Below are positions 57,089-64,000 of a DNA stretch of 64,000 bases, one piece after another. Both the position numbers and the translations under genes were made by a program. The DNA is from Streptomyces spiralis (GTDB taxonomy: Bacteria; Actinomycetota; Actinomycetes; Streptomycetales; Streptomycetaceae), in assembly GCF_014654675.1 (NCBI RefSeq), contig NZ_BNBC01000047.1, positions 1 to 64,000 of the forward strand, given 5' to 3'. Every line of letters starts with the position of its first letter. Position 1 is the first letter of the stretch. The notes under the pieces were generated by a model. It was not told where the DNA came from. It saw only the letters and a program-made list of their open reading frames with translations, and made no database searches.

Positions 57089-58321
57089 TCAGCCGGTGAC
57101 CGCCTCGTGCACCAGCCGCCTCAGCTCCGGATAGATCCGCAGGGAGGTCCTCGGGCGGAGCTGGGTCATGAACTGGAAGGTCAGTTCGCGCCCCGGATCG
57201 ACCCAGAAGGTCGTGGTCGCCGCCCCGCTCCAGCCGAAGGTGCCGAGGCCGGACGGCGCCTGGGTGCGGGCGGGGTCGACGACGACGGAGACGTTGAAGC
57301 CGAAGCCCACGCCGTCGTTGCCGGGTTCGTCGTGGGCGGGGCGGCTGCCGTAGGACCGCAGGTCGGCGCCGCCGGGGAGGTGGTTGCGGGTCATCAGGTC
57401 GACCGTGCCGGGGGAGAGCAGCCGGGTGCCGTCCAGTTCCCCGCCGCGGCGCAGCAGTTCCATGAAGCGGTGCCAGTCGTACGCGGTCGACACCAGGCCG
57501 CCGCTGCCCGAGAGGAAGCGGGGGCGGCCGTCGAGGGGCAGGCCGGGGATCGGCTCGATGGCGGCCTCGTCGTCGGTCTGCCCGTACAACTCGGCCAACC
57601 GGTCGGCCTGTTCGCCGGAGACGTGGAAGCGGGTGTCGGTCATGCCGAGCGGACCGAGGATCCGCTCGGTGAAGAACACGTCGAGCGGCTGCCCGGACAC
57701 CACCTCGACGACCCGGCCGAGGACGTTGCTGGCCACGGAGTAGTTCCACTGCGTGCCCGGGTCGAACTGCAGAGGCAGGCGCGCGTACACGTCCGCCGTC
57801 TCCGCCAGATCGGCCCCCGGCGGCACCGACGACGCCAGACCGGCGGCGCGGTAGAGGGCGTCGACGGGGTGGGAGTGATAGAAGCCGAACGTCAGGCCCG
57901 CGGTGTGGGTCAGCAGATGGCGTATGAGGACGGGCCCGGCGGCGGGGCGGGTCGTCACGTCGTCGCCCGAGCCGCCGACGTACACCCGGGGGCCGGCGAA
58001 GGCCGGGAGATGCCGTTCCAGCGGGTCGTCCAGGGACAGCCTGCCCTCCTCCACCAGTTGCAGTACGGCGACGGCGGTCACCGGCTTGGTCATGGAGTAG
58101 ATCCGCCACACGGTGTCGCTCTCGACGGGCAGCCCGGCCGCCACGTCCCGCAGGCCGTACGTGGTCAGGTGGGCGACCCGGCCGCCGCGCGCGAGCGCCA
58201 CGAGGCAACCGGGCAGGCGGCCCTCGTCGACGAAGCGGGCCAGATACCCGTCGAGACGGTCGAGCGCCTTCGGGTCGAGCCCGGCCTCGTCCGGCTCGAC
58301 CTCCTGTCGAAGCTGTGCCAT
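57089..58321 (-). CDS. Serine beta-lactamase-like hydrolase (class C/esterase family)
   Basis: A 410-residue S12-type serine hydrolase. The SxxK motif is SMTK (IYSMTKPVTAVAVLQ), and the second motif Tyr lies in WNYSVASNVLG; FGWSGAATTTFWVDP is near the KTG-equivalent region, which reads GWSGA. No signal peptide is apparent, so it is cytoplasmic, and an esterase or transacylase role is more likely than beta-lactam hydrolysis. ATG 58321 follows GGAGGAGAG by about 4 nt. It lies next to an MFS exporter gene on the same strand, but with 80 nt of spacing. Confidence 0.88.
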   Translation of the reverse strand: MAQLRQEVEPDEAGLDPKALDRLDGYLARFVDEGRLPGCLVALARGGRVAHLTTYGLRDVAAGLPVESDTVWRIYSMTKPVTAVAVLQLVEEGRLSLDDPLERHLPAFAGPRVYVGGSGDDVTTRPAAGPVLIRHLLTHTAGLTFGFYHSHPVDALYRAAGLASSVPPGADLAETADVYARLPLQFDPGTQWNYSVASNVLGRVVEVVSGQPLDVFFTERILGPLGMTDTRFHVSGEQADRLAELYGQTDDEAAIEPIPGLPLDGRPRFLSGSGGLVSTAYDWHRFMELLRRGGELDGTRLLSPGTVDLMTRNHLPGGADLRSYGSRPAHDEPGNDGVGFGFNVSVVVDPARTQAPSGLGTFGWSGAATTTFWVDPGRELTFQFMTQLRPRTSLRIYPELRRLVHEAVTG

Positions 58322-58400
58322 CGCTCTCCTCCGGCCCTGTCCGGTCGGTGCCGTCCCCGTCGCACGAGGACCACTGCGGCCTACCCGTCCGAGGGTGCCC

Positions 58401-59816
58401 TCAGGCCTCATGGTCGCGCGGGAACACGGGAACGGCCTCGCGAACCGCGCCCGCCGGCGGCCTCGGACCGCGACCGTCGGCGCCCGGGGCATGTGCGCGC
58501 CCCGGCAGCACACGGCCGGCGACCGCCCCCGCTCCCGCCACCCCGGCGAGCACCGCCAGCGGCAGCCCGGCCCCACCGCCGAGGCCCCGCAGCGTGGTCG
58601 CGGCCGCCACGCCCAGGGCGGGGCCCACGTTCATCGCGGTCTGCTGGAGTCCGCCCGCCACCCCTGCCGAGCCGACCGCCGCCTGTCGTACGACGACCTG
58701 CGTCGCCGCCACCATCACCGTGCCGAACCCGGCGCCGAGCAGCGCGAAACCGGTGCACAGGGCGGGGGCTCCCGTCGCCCGGGCGAGCACCAGTACGCCC
58801 AGCGCGAGCACGGCCATGGCCGCCACGGTCGTACGACGGGCCCCGACCCGGCGCAGCAGCACCGGGCACACAGCCGCCGCGAGCACCATCAGTGCCGCCA
58901 GCGGCAGACTGCGCAACGCGCTCTGGAAGGGGTTCAGGCCCAGCGTGTCCTGAAGGACGTACGTGAGGACGAACAGGGTGCCGGACAGGGCGGCCGACGC
59001 GGCGACCAGGACGCCGACCGCCGAGCCGACGGCCGCCGACCCGACGACGTCCGGCGGCAGCAGCGGGTGCTCGGCGCGGCGCTCGTGCCGGACGAAGGCG
59101 GCCGCCGCGACCGCGGCGACCACGCCCGTGACCGCTGGGGTGACCGGACCCGCCCGGCCCGGGTCCGGCAGCGCGACCAGGGTGTGCACGGCGCATCCGA
59201 GGGCGGCGGCGAGCAGCAGCGCGCCCGGTACGTCGAGCCGGAGGCGCGGGGCAGGGGCCGGCTCGCGGCCGGGCAGTGCGAGCGCGAGCGCGCCGAACAG
59301 CAGCGCCGGCCCGATGTTCAGGAAGAACACCGCCCGCCAGCCCAGCCCCGCCACCAGCGCCCCGCCCACCACCGGACCGGCGGCCGCCGCCACCCCGATC
59401 GCGCTCGTCCGCACCGCGAGGGGCATACCGAGCCGGTCGGGCGGGAAGGTGGCGCGCAGCATGCCCAGCGTGGCCGGCTGAAGCAGGGCCCCGCACACCC
59501 CCTGAGCGACGCGCAGCGCGATCATCCAGCCGATGCCGGGCGCCAGACCGATGCCCGCCGAGGCCGCCCCGAAGCCGAGCATCCCGCCGGCGAACAACCA
59601 CCGGTGCCCGTACCTGTCGCCGAGCCGTCCGGCGAACACCAGGAGGCTCGCCACCGCGACGAGATAGCCGGTGCTGGTCCACTGGACCTGCGAGTACGAC
59701 GCCGCCAAGTCGTGTCGCAGGGTGGGCTGCGCCACGGTGAGGACCGTACCGTCCAGGGCGACGATCACCGCGCCGGCCACGCTGCAGGCGAGTGCCGCCG
59801 TCCGTCGGTGGTTCAC
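58401..59816 (-). CDS. MFS drug-efflux-type transporter (14-helix, EmrB/QacA-like)
   Basis: A 471-residue major facilitator. The first helix carries VAGAVIVALDGTVLTVAQP, typical of drug:H+ antiporters of the 14-helix class; GRLGDRYGHRWLFAGG is the loop 2-3 motif and PATLGMLRATFPPDRLGMPL that of later loops. It exports small hydrophobic compounds by proton exchange. The GTG start overlaps the TetR stop (GTGA), so it is coupled to its likely regulator, and both probably respond to the exported compound. Confidence 0.9.
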   Translation of the reverse strand: MNHRRTAALACSVAGAVIVALDGTVLTVAQPTLRHDLAASYSQVQWTSTGYLVAVASLLVFAGRLGDRYGHRWLFAGGMLGFGAASAGIGLAPGIGWMIALRVAQGVCGALLQPATLGMLRATFPPDRLGMPLAVRTSAIGVAAAAGPVVGGALVAGLGWRAVFFLNIGPALLFGALALALPGREPAPAPRLRLDVPGALLLAAALGCAVHTLVALPDPGRAGPVTPAVTGVVAAVAAAAFVRHERRAEHPLLPPDVVGSAAVGSAVGVLVAASAALSGTLFVLTYVLQDTLGLNPFQSALRSLPLAALMVLAAAVCPVLLRRVGARRTTVAAMAVLALGVLVLARATGAPALCTGFALLGAGFGTVMVAATQVVVRQAAVGSAGVAGGLQQTAMNVGPALGVAAATTLRGLGGGAGLPLAVLAGVAGAGAVAGRVLPGRAHAPGADGRGPRPPAGAVREAVPVFPRDHEA

Positions 59817-60433
59817 CGGCCGCTCTCCGGGCCGAGGTGCGCGTCCAGGGCGGTACGCAGCAGCGGCGTGAAGTCGTCGGCTCCCGTGGCGAGTTGGAGA
59901 CTGCCCCAGCACCACAGCTGGGCGATGCCGTGCAGGTTGGCCCACAGGGAGGCGGCGACCGTACGGGCGTCGGCGCCCGGGCGGGCCCGGCCGACCAGGT
60001 CGACCAGGACGCCGAACAGCGGCAGGCTGGTGTCCCGCAGTCCCAGGTGCCCGCTCCCCAGCAGGTCGTGACGGAACATCAGCTCATACATGCCGCGGTT
60101 GCCCAGCGCGAACTCCAGATAGACCCTGGTCAGTACGGTCAGTTGGGCGCGCGGGCTCTCCCCGCCGTCGCCGATCGCCGCCGCGGCCCGCTCGGCCAGC
60201 TCGTCGAAGCCGCGGCGCGCGATGGCGGAGAGCAGCTCCAGGTGGGTGGGGAACCAGCGGCGCGGCGCTCCGTGCGAGACGCCCGCCCGGCGGGCGATCT
60301 CCCGCAGGGTCAGGGCCTGGGAGCCCTCCGCGGCCACGAGCTCCACCCCGACGTCGACCAGCCGCTCCCGCAGCCCCTTCGGGTGGTTCCCGTGCCGGGC
60401 GGCATCGTGCTCGTTGTTCCCGTGGTCGCTCAT
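59813..60433 (-). CDS. TetR-family repressor of the efflux operon
   Basis: A 206-residue TetR protein. The N-terminal helix-turn-helix reads LTLREIARRAGVSHGAPRRW at about residues 41-60; the C-terminal ligand domain (YLEFALGNRGMYELMFRHDL) is of the TetR_C WHG type. ATG 60433 is the start because its first base abuts the 34-bp operator palindrome; a GTG 6 nt upstream is inside the palindrome. The transcript would be leaderless, and the protein would block its own synthesis along with the transporter. Confidence 0.9.
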   Translation of the reverse strand: MSDHGNNEHDAARHGNHPKGLRERLVDVGVELVAAEGSQALTLREIARRAGVSHGAPRRWFPTHLELLSAIARRGFDELAERAAAAIGDGGESPRAQLTVLTRVYLEFALGNRGMYELMFRHDLLGSGHLGLRDTSLPLFGVLVDLVGRARPGADARTVAASLWANLHGIAQLWCWGSLQLATGADDFTPLLRTALDAHLGPESGR

Positions 60434-60467
60434 AGACACTGTCTACCAAAGTTGGTAGACAGTGTCT
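60434..60467. promoter_or_regulatory. TetR operator, 15-bp perfect inverted repeat
   Basis: AGACACTGTCTACCA and its exact complement are separated by 4 nt, directly next to the TetR start codon and 77 nt before the divergent oxidoreductase start. The AT-rich core (TACCAAAGTTGGTA) fits a TetR-type site. Confidence 0.85.
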
Positions 60468-60544
60468 ACTCGCCCAGGGGTGGGCGGAGCGACTTCGGGG
60501 TGACACCGGGAATGGGAAGCTCTGCCGCGAGAGTTGAGGAACGT

Positions 60545-61006
60545 ATGACCCAGGACACGACGCACGACCCCGTGCCGGACGCGCTGCTCGCCCTGCTCGC
60601 CGAGGGCCACGGAGGGGTGCTGGTCACCCTCAAGCGCGACGGCCGCCCCCAGCTGTCGAACGTCAGCCACGCCTACGACCCGGACGAGCGCGTCATCCGC
60701 GTGTCGATCACCGACGACCGCGCCAAGACCCGCAACCTGCGCCGCGACCCGCGTGCCTCCTACCACGTCACCGGTCCGGACCGGCGGGCGTACACGGTCG
60801 CCGAGGGCACCGCCGAGCTGTCCCCGGTGGCCAGGGACCCGCACGACGAGACCGTGGAGGAGCTGATCCGCCTGTACCGGGAGGTGCTGGGCGAGCATCC
60901 CGACTGGGACGACTACCGCGCGGCCATGGTCCGCGACCGGCGGCTGGTGCTGCGGCTGAAGGTGGAGCGGGCGTACGGCATCCCGAAGGGTGCCAACGAC
61001 GGCTGA
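60545..61006 (+). CDS. PPOX-class F420-dependent oxidoreductase
   Basis: A 153-residue split-barrel flavin/F420 reductase. LVTLKRDGRPQLSNVSHAYD and VRVSITDDRAKTRNLRRDP are typical of the Rv1155-like family, in which F420H2 is the usual hydride donor. No export signal. ATG 60545 follows GAGGA by 4 nt. It is divergent from the tetR gene with the operator between, so it may be part of the same response. Its last five codons form the first unit of a 20-bp tandem repeat. Confidence 0.88.
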   Translation: MTQDTTHDPVPDALLALLAEGHGGVLVTLKRDGRPQLSNVSHAYDPDERVIRVSITDDRAKTRNLRRDPRASYHVTGPDRRAYTVAEGTAELSPVARDPHDETVEELIRLYREVLGEHPDWDDYRAAMVRDRRLVLRLKVERAYGIPKGANDG

Positions 61007-61085
61007 AGGGTGCCGACGACGGCTGAAGGGTGCCGACGACGGCTGAAGGGTGCCAACGACGGCTGAAGGGTGCCGACGACGGCTG
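60986..61085. repeat. Five-copy 20-bp tandem repeat
   Basis: AAGGGTGCCAACGACGGCTG occurs five times exactly head to tail (units starting 60986, 61006, 61026, 61046, 61066). Units 1 and 4 carry A at the tenth base, the others G. The array spans the stop codon of the oxidoreductase gene and ends 11 nt before the stop of the convergent dehydrogenase. Confidence 0.95.
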
Positions 61086-61096
61086 ACCGGGCGGCC

Positions 61097-61969
61097 CTAT
61101 GCCTGCGTCCGTGCCCGGATCGCCCGGAGGACCGCCACCATGTCCTCGTCGCCGTGTCCGAGCGAGACCGTCTCCTCGAACAGGGCGTGGCACACGTCGA
61201 GCAGCGGGGAGGCGATGTCCGCCTTGCGGGCGGCCTCGGCGATCAGCCGGTTGTTCTTCAGTACGTCGAGTGCCGCCGCCTGCACGGAGAAGTCCCCGGT
61301 CAGCAGCTTGGGTGCCTTCATCCGCGACACCGGGCTGGCCATCGGGCCGGCACCCAGCACGTCGAGGAACAGCCGGCGGTCGAGCCCCTGCCGTTCGGCG
61401 AAGTGGAACGCCTCGGTGAATCCGGTCACCAGCGTGATCAGGAACAGGTTCACCGACAGCTTCATCAGCAGTGCGCTGGGCGCCGGGCCGCACACGAACG
61501 TCTCGGCGCACAAGGGGGCGAGCAAGGGGCGTACACGGCGCACGGCCGGTTCGTCCCCGGCCAGCATCGCGACCAGCTCGCCGTTCTCCGCCGGGACGCG
61601 GGAACCGGAGACGGGCGCCTCGACATAGCTGCCGCCCGCCGCCCGGACGTCCGCCTCCAGCGCGCGTGAGTACTCGGGCGAGGTCGTGCCCATGTGGACG
61701 ACCGTCCTGCCGGCGACCAGCGCGGCGAAGTCCGGGCCGCCGCGGCCGAGGGTGGCGTCGATCGCGAGGTCGTCCGCCAGCATCAGGAACACCACGTCCG
61801 CGCGGGCGAAGAGCTCACCGGGGTCCGCGGCCACCTCCGCGCCGGCCGCGCGCAGGGGGGCCGTGCGGGCGGCCGTGCGGTTCCATACGACCAGGGGAGT
61901 GCCGGAGCGGGCCAGCCGGAGCGCCATGGGCGTGCCCATCACTCCGAGACCGATGAAGCCGACGTTCAC
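61097..61969 (-). CDS. NAD(P)-dependent beta-hydroxyacid dehydrogenase family protein
   Basis: A 290-residue enzyme of the 3-hydroxyisobutyrate / 6-phosphogluconate dehydrogenase group. The dinucleotide motif [14 protein letters not shown] is at the N-terminus; [20 protein letters not shown] holds the substrate loop and [11 protein letters not shown] has the catalytic Lys. These enzymes oxidise beta-hydroxyacids such as tartronate semialdehyde or hydroxyisobutyrate; the specific substrate is unknown. GTG 61969 is the start, close behind GGCGGTG. It is divergent from a TetR gene with a palindromic site between them. Confidence 0.9.
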   Translation of the reverse strand: MNVGFIGLGVMGTPMALRLARSGTPLVVWNRTAARTAPLRAAGAEVAADPGELFARADVVFLMLADDLAIDATLGRGGPDFAALVAGRTVVHMGTTSPEYSRALEADVRAAGGSYVEAPVSGSRVPAENGELVAMLAGDEPAVRRVRPLLAPLCAETFVCGPAPSALLMKLSVNLFLITLVTGFTEAFHFAERQGLDRRLFLDVLGAGPMASPVSRMKAPKLLTGDFSVQAAALDVLKNNRLIAEAARKADIASPLLDVCHALFEETVSLGHGDEDMVAVLRAIRARTQA

Positions 61970-62022
61970 GAGACACCGCCCTGGGGTCGCGACCTTTCCA
62001 TGACAGCGGTCATAGTAGCCGC

Positions 62023-62044
62023 GCCTATGACGCGCGTCATAGGC
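62023..62044. promoter_or_regulatory. 22-bp palindromic TetR operator
   Basis: GCCTATGACGC and its exact complement meet without a spacer, in the divergent region between the dehydrogenase and the TetR gene, 35 nt before the TetR start. A half-site (GGTCATAG) also lies 15 nt upstream at 62008-62015. Confidence 0.8.
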
Positions 62045-62078
62045 TGGAGGGCGGAAATCCTGGTGGAGGAGGTCGACG

Positions 62079-62687
62079 ATGGCGGGGGTCCAGCGCGGGC
62101 CGCGGGAGCGGATGGTCTTCAGCGCGGCCCAGCTGATCCGGCACGACGGTGTGGGCGCGACCGGCATGCGGGACGTCGCCGAGCACGCGAACGCGCCGCG
62201 CGGATCGCTGCAGCACTACTTCCCGGGCGGCAAGGAACAGCTGGTCGGCGAGGCCGTCGCCTGGGCGGGCCGGTACGCCGGCGGGCGCGTCGCCCGTTTC
62301 ATGGCGGACCTCGCCGAGCCGACGCCGAGCGCACTGTTCGCCGCGATGGTGCGGCAGTGGACCGACGAGTACGAGACGGCCGGCGTCCTGGGCGGCTGTC
62401 CGGTCGCCGCGGCCACCGTCGACTGCGCCGCCTCCGAGGCGACCCGGGAGGCGGCCGCCGCCGCGTTCACGACCTGGCGCGGGCCCGTCGCCGAGGCCCT
62501 GACGGAGCTGGGCGTACCGGCCGAACGGGCGGAGCCGCTGGCCACGCTCATGATCAGCTCTCTGGAGGGTGCGATCATCATGGCCCGCGCCGAGGGCGAC
62601 GTGCGCCCGCTGACCACCGTGGCCCGAGAGCTGGGTCCGCTCCTCGACGCGGCCGTGCCGCCCGACGACAGGAGAGGTGAAGCATGA
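62079..62687 (+). CDS. TetR/AcrR-family regulator (LmrA/YxaF type)
   Basis: A 202-residue TetR-like regulator. The DNA-binding helix-turn-helix is [20 protein letters not shown] (about residues 27-46), followed by YFPGGKEQL; the C-terminal part [16 protein letters not shown] with a conserved Cys is that of the LmrA/YxaF subgroup. ATG 62079 follows GGTGGAGGAG. It is divergent from the dehydrogenase gene with a palindromic operator between, and overlaps the next gene by 4 nt, so both are probably under its control. Confidence 0.9.
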   Translation: MAGVQRGPRERMVFSAAQLIRHDGVGATGMRDVAEHANAPRGSLQHYFPGGKEQLVGEAVAWAGRYAGGRVARFMADLAEPTPSALFAAMVRQWTDEYETAGVLGGCPVAAATVDCAASEATREAAAAAFTTWRGPVAEALTELGVPAERAEPLATLMISSLEGAIIMARAEGDVRPLTTVARELGPLLDAAVPPDDRRGEA

Positions 62688-63025
62688 TCACTGGGGCACA
62701 TGTGGTGATCCACACCCGGGACGCGGAGGCCGACCGGGTCTTCCTCCGGGACGTACTGGGCTGGTCGCACGTCGACGCCGGGCACGGCTGGCTGATCTTC
62801 GCGGCGCCGCCCGCCGAGGTCGCCTGCCACCCGACCGAGGGTGAGTCGGCGCACGAGCTGATGCTGATGTGCGACGACCTCGACGCGACGACCGCGGAAC
62901 TCACCGCGAAGGGCGTCGAGTTCACCCGCCCGGTCCAGGAGGCCCGTTGGGGCCGGGTGACGGCGCTGCGGCTGCCCGGCGGCGGCGAACTCGCCCTGTA
63001 CGAGCCCCGGCACCCACGGCCCTGA
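62684..63025 (+). CDS. VOC-family (glyoxalase-like) protein
   Basis: A 113-residue vicinal-oxygen-chelate protein: two beta-alpha-beta-beta-beta units. His in HVVIHTRDAEADRVFLRDVL, HELMLMCDDLDATTAEL and Glu near the end (GGGELALYEPRH) are the usual metal positions. Single VOC domains act as isomerases, dioxygenases or resistance proteins. The start overlaps the TetR stop (ATGA). Its function is unknown, possibly detoxification together with the divergent dehydrogenase. Confidence 0.88.
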   Translation: MITGAHVVIHTRDAEADRVFLRDVLGWSHVDAGHGWLIFAAPPAEVACHPTEGESAHELMLMCDDLDATTAELTAKGVEFTRPVQEARWGRVTALRLPGGGELALYEPRHPRP

Positions 63026-63044
63026 AACGGGCCGTCGGTGCCGG
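63007..63044. terminator. Bidirectional hairpin between convergent genes
   Basis: A 16-bp stem with one mismatch (CCGGCACCCACGGCCC and near complement) and a 6-nt loop overlaps the VOC stop codon and lies 26 nt from the MFS stop on the other strand. Confidence 0.8.
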
Positions 63045-63069
63045 ACTGTTCGTTGTGGTGCGGTGCGGG

Positions 63070-64000
63070 TCAGGCCGAGACCGTCTCCGGCTGTGACTCA
63101 CGCCGGAGCCCGCGCTCGCCGAGGCGCGCCGTGGGAATCCGGTGGGTCTCGCGGGCCGAGAGGGCGGCGATCACCGGAGGGACGCACAGGGCCGCCGTGA
63201 ACAGGGCCACCGCCGACCAGTCGGTGCCGCCGGGGCCCGCGATCTCGGCGGCGAAGGTGACCGCGAACCCGGCCACCGCGAAACCGATCTGGGTGCCGAC
63301 CGCCATGCCCGACAGGCGCACCCGGGTGGAGAACATCTCGCCGTAGAAGGCCGGCCACACGCCGTTGGCGGCGCTGTAGACGACACCGAAGGCGACGATC
63401 CCCAGGACCAGCGTCAGCGGGTAGGAGCCCGTGGAGATCGCCCACAGGTACAGGAACATCGCCACCGCGCTGCCCGCCGCCCCGATCAGGTACACCGGGC
63501 GCCGGCCGATCCGGTCCGACAGCGTGGCCCACAGCGGGATGGCGGCCAGCGCGACCAGGTTGGCGAGCGCGCCCACCCACAGCATCGACGAACGGGACAT
63601 GCCGACCGCGTCGCTGGTCGCGTACGCCAGCGACCACACCGTGAAGATGGTGCTCACCGAGGCGATGAGCGCGCCCGCGACCACCCGCAGCACATCCGCC
63701 CAGTGCTCGCGCAGCAGCACCGCCAGTGGCAGTTTCGCGACCCCCTCGCCGGCCGCCTGCTGGGCGAACGCCGGCGTCTCGGCCAGGCTGCGCCGGATGA
63801 CGTAGCCGACGACGGCGACCACGACGCTCGCCCAGAACGGCACGCGCCAGCCCCAGGAGAGCAACTGGTGCTCGGGCAGCGCCGCGACCGGGAGGAACAC
63901 CAGCGTGGCGATCAACTGCCCGCCCTGGGTGCCGCTGAGCGTGAAACTGGTGAAGAAGCCGCGCCGGCCGTCGGGCGCGTGCTCCAGACTCATCGAACTG
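63070..64000 (-). CDS. MHS-family major facilitator (5' end outside the window)
   Basis: The last 307 or so residues of a transporter of the metabolite:H+ symporter type. MSLEHAPDGRRGFFTSF and SLAETPAF are typical of the MHS family (citrate, shikimate, proline/betaine carriers), and IPLWATLSDRIGRRPVYLIG is the loop 8-9 motif. Eight hydrophobic helices remain; the N-terminal four lie beyond the window. The frame is open to the last base, so this is a truncated view of an intact gene. The substrate is unknown. Confidence 0.85.
   Translation of the reverse strand, partial: SSMSLEHAPDGRRGFFTSFTLSGTQGGQLIATLVFLPVAALPEHQLLSWGWRVPFWASVVVAVVGYVIRRSLAETPAFAQQAAGEGVAKLPLAVLLREHWADVLRVVAGALIASVSTIFTVWSLAYATSDAVGMSRSSMLWVGALANLVALAAIPLWATLSDRIGRRPVYLIGAAGSAVAMFLYLWAISTGSYPLTLVLGIVAFGVVYSAANGVWPAFYGEMFSTRVRLSGMAVGTQIGFAVAGFAVTFAAEIAGPGGTDWSAVALFTAALCVPPVIAALSARETHRIPTARLGERGLRRESQPETVSA

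Noticed and set aside
57089-58321. Beta-lactam resistance gene
   Set aside because: SxxK is present, but there is no export signal and no KTG triad; more like an esterase-type S12 hydrolase.

Overview
The window is very GC-rich, with GTG and TTG starts, frequent 4-nt GTGA/ATGA stop-start overlaps, apparently leaderless transcripts, and many Tat, Sec and lipoprotein export signals. Together with F420-type, ROK, PASTA, streptogrisin-like and ScoMcrA-like proteins this points to a Streptomyces chromosome (or a very close actinomycete), probably towards an arm where carbohydrate and accessory genes accumulate. I see no rRNA, tRNA, CRISPR array or intact insertion sequence.

Left block (1-17.6 kb), all on the plus strand: the tail of a secreted Ig-like repeat protein; a ROK repressor; a Gfo/Idh/MocA dehydrogenase; a three-gene RbsABC-type sugar importer; a secreted ThuA protein; then a tightly coupled eight-gene set: inositol-phosphate-synthase-like enzyme, UbiA prenyltransferase (EboC), TIM-barrel isomerase, EboA, TatD-like EboB, EboE, an alkaline-phosphatase/phosphodiesterase (EboF-like) and a second TIM-barrel isomerase. 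This is an Ebo metabolite-trafficking cluster in which an inositol-phosphate-synthase-like gene is present and the usual dehydroquinate-synthase-like EboD is not.

Middle block (17.6-45 kb): an unknown gene coupled to two tandem AbiEii-type nucleotidyltransferases; secreted enzymes (phosphodiester glycosidase, GH25 muramidase, phospholipase-D-like protein, S1 protease); a helix-hairpin-helix/coiled-coil/membrane protein; YceI; an EF-G paralogue; and a probable beta-1,3-glucan locus (sugar ABC importer, GH1 beta-glucosidase, GH55 laminarinase, and a dead GH16 remnant with two frameshifts). A small defence island follows (40.5-44.6 kb): a nuclease-helicase of the DUF2075 type, a small partner protein, and a ScoMcrA-like type IV restriction enzyme predicted to recognise phosphorothioated DNA.

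Right block (45-64 kb): a PH-like/PASTA membrane protein, a copper-linked YcnI pair, a RibD/DHFR-like reductase, and a conserved-looking cluster (49.8-57.0 kb) of CDP-alcohol phosphotransferase, alcohol dehydrogenase, 6-pyruvoyl-tetrahydropterin-synthase-like protein, glycosyltransferase, methyltransferase, flippase-like membrane protein, creatininase-family amidohydrolase and GTP cyclohydrolase II. The cyclohydrolase carries Met where the ordinary enzyme has its key Tyr, and the adjacent creatininase family includes the archaeal FAPy deformylase, so the pair probably makes a diaminopyrimidine by the two-step archaeal route, feeding an undescribed glycosylated pyrimidine or pterin. The window ends with a serine hydrolase, two TetR-controlled gene groups with palindromic operators, a five-copy 20-bp tandem repeat, and a truncated MFS transporter.
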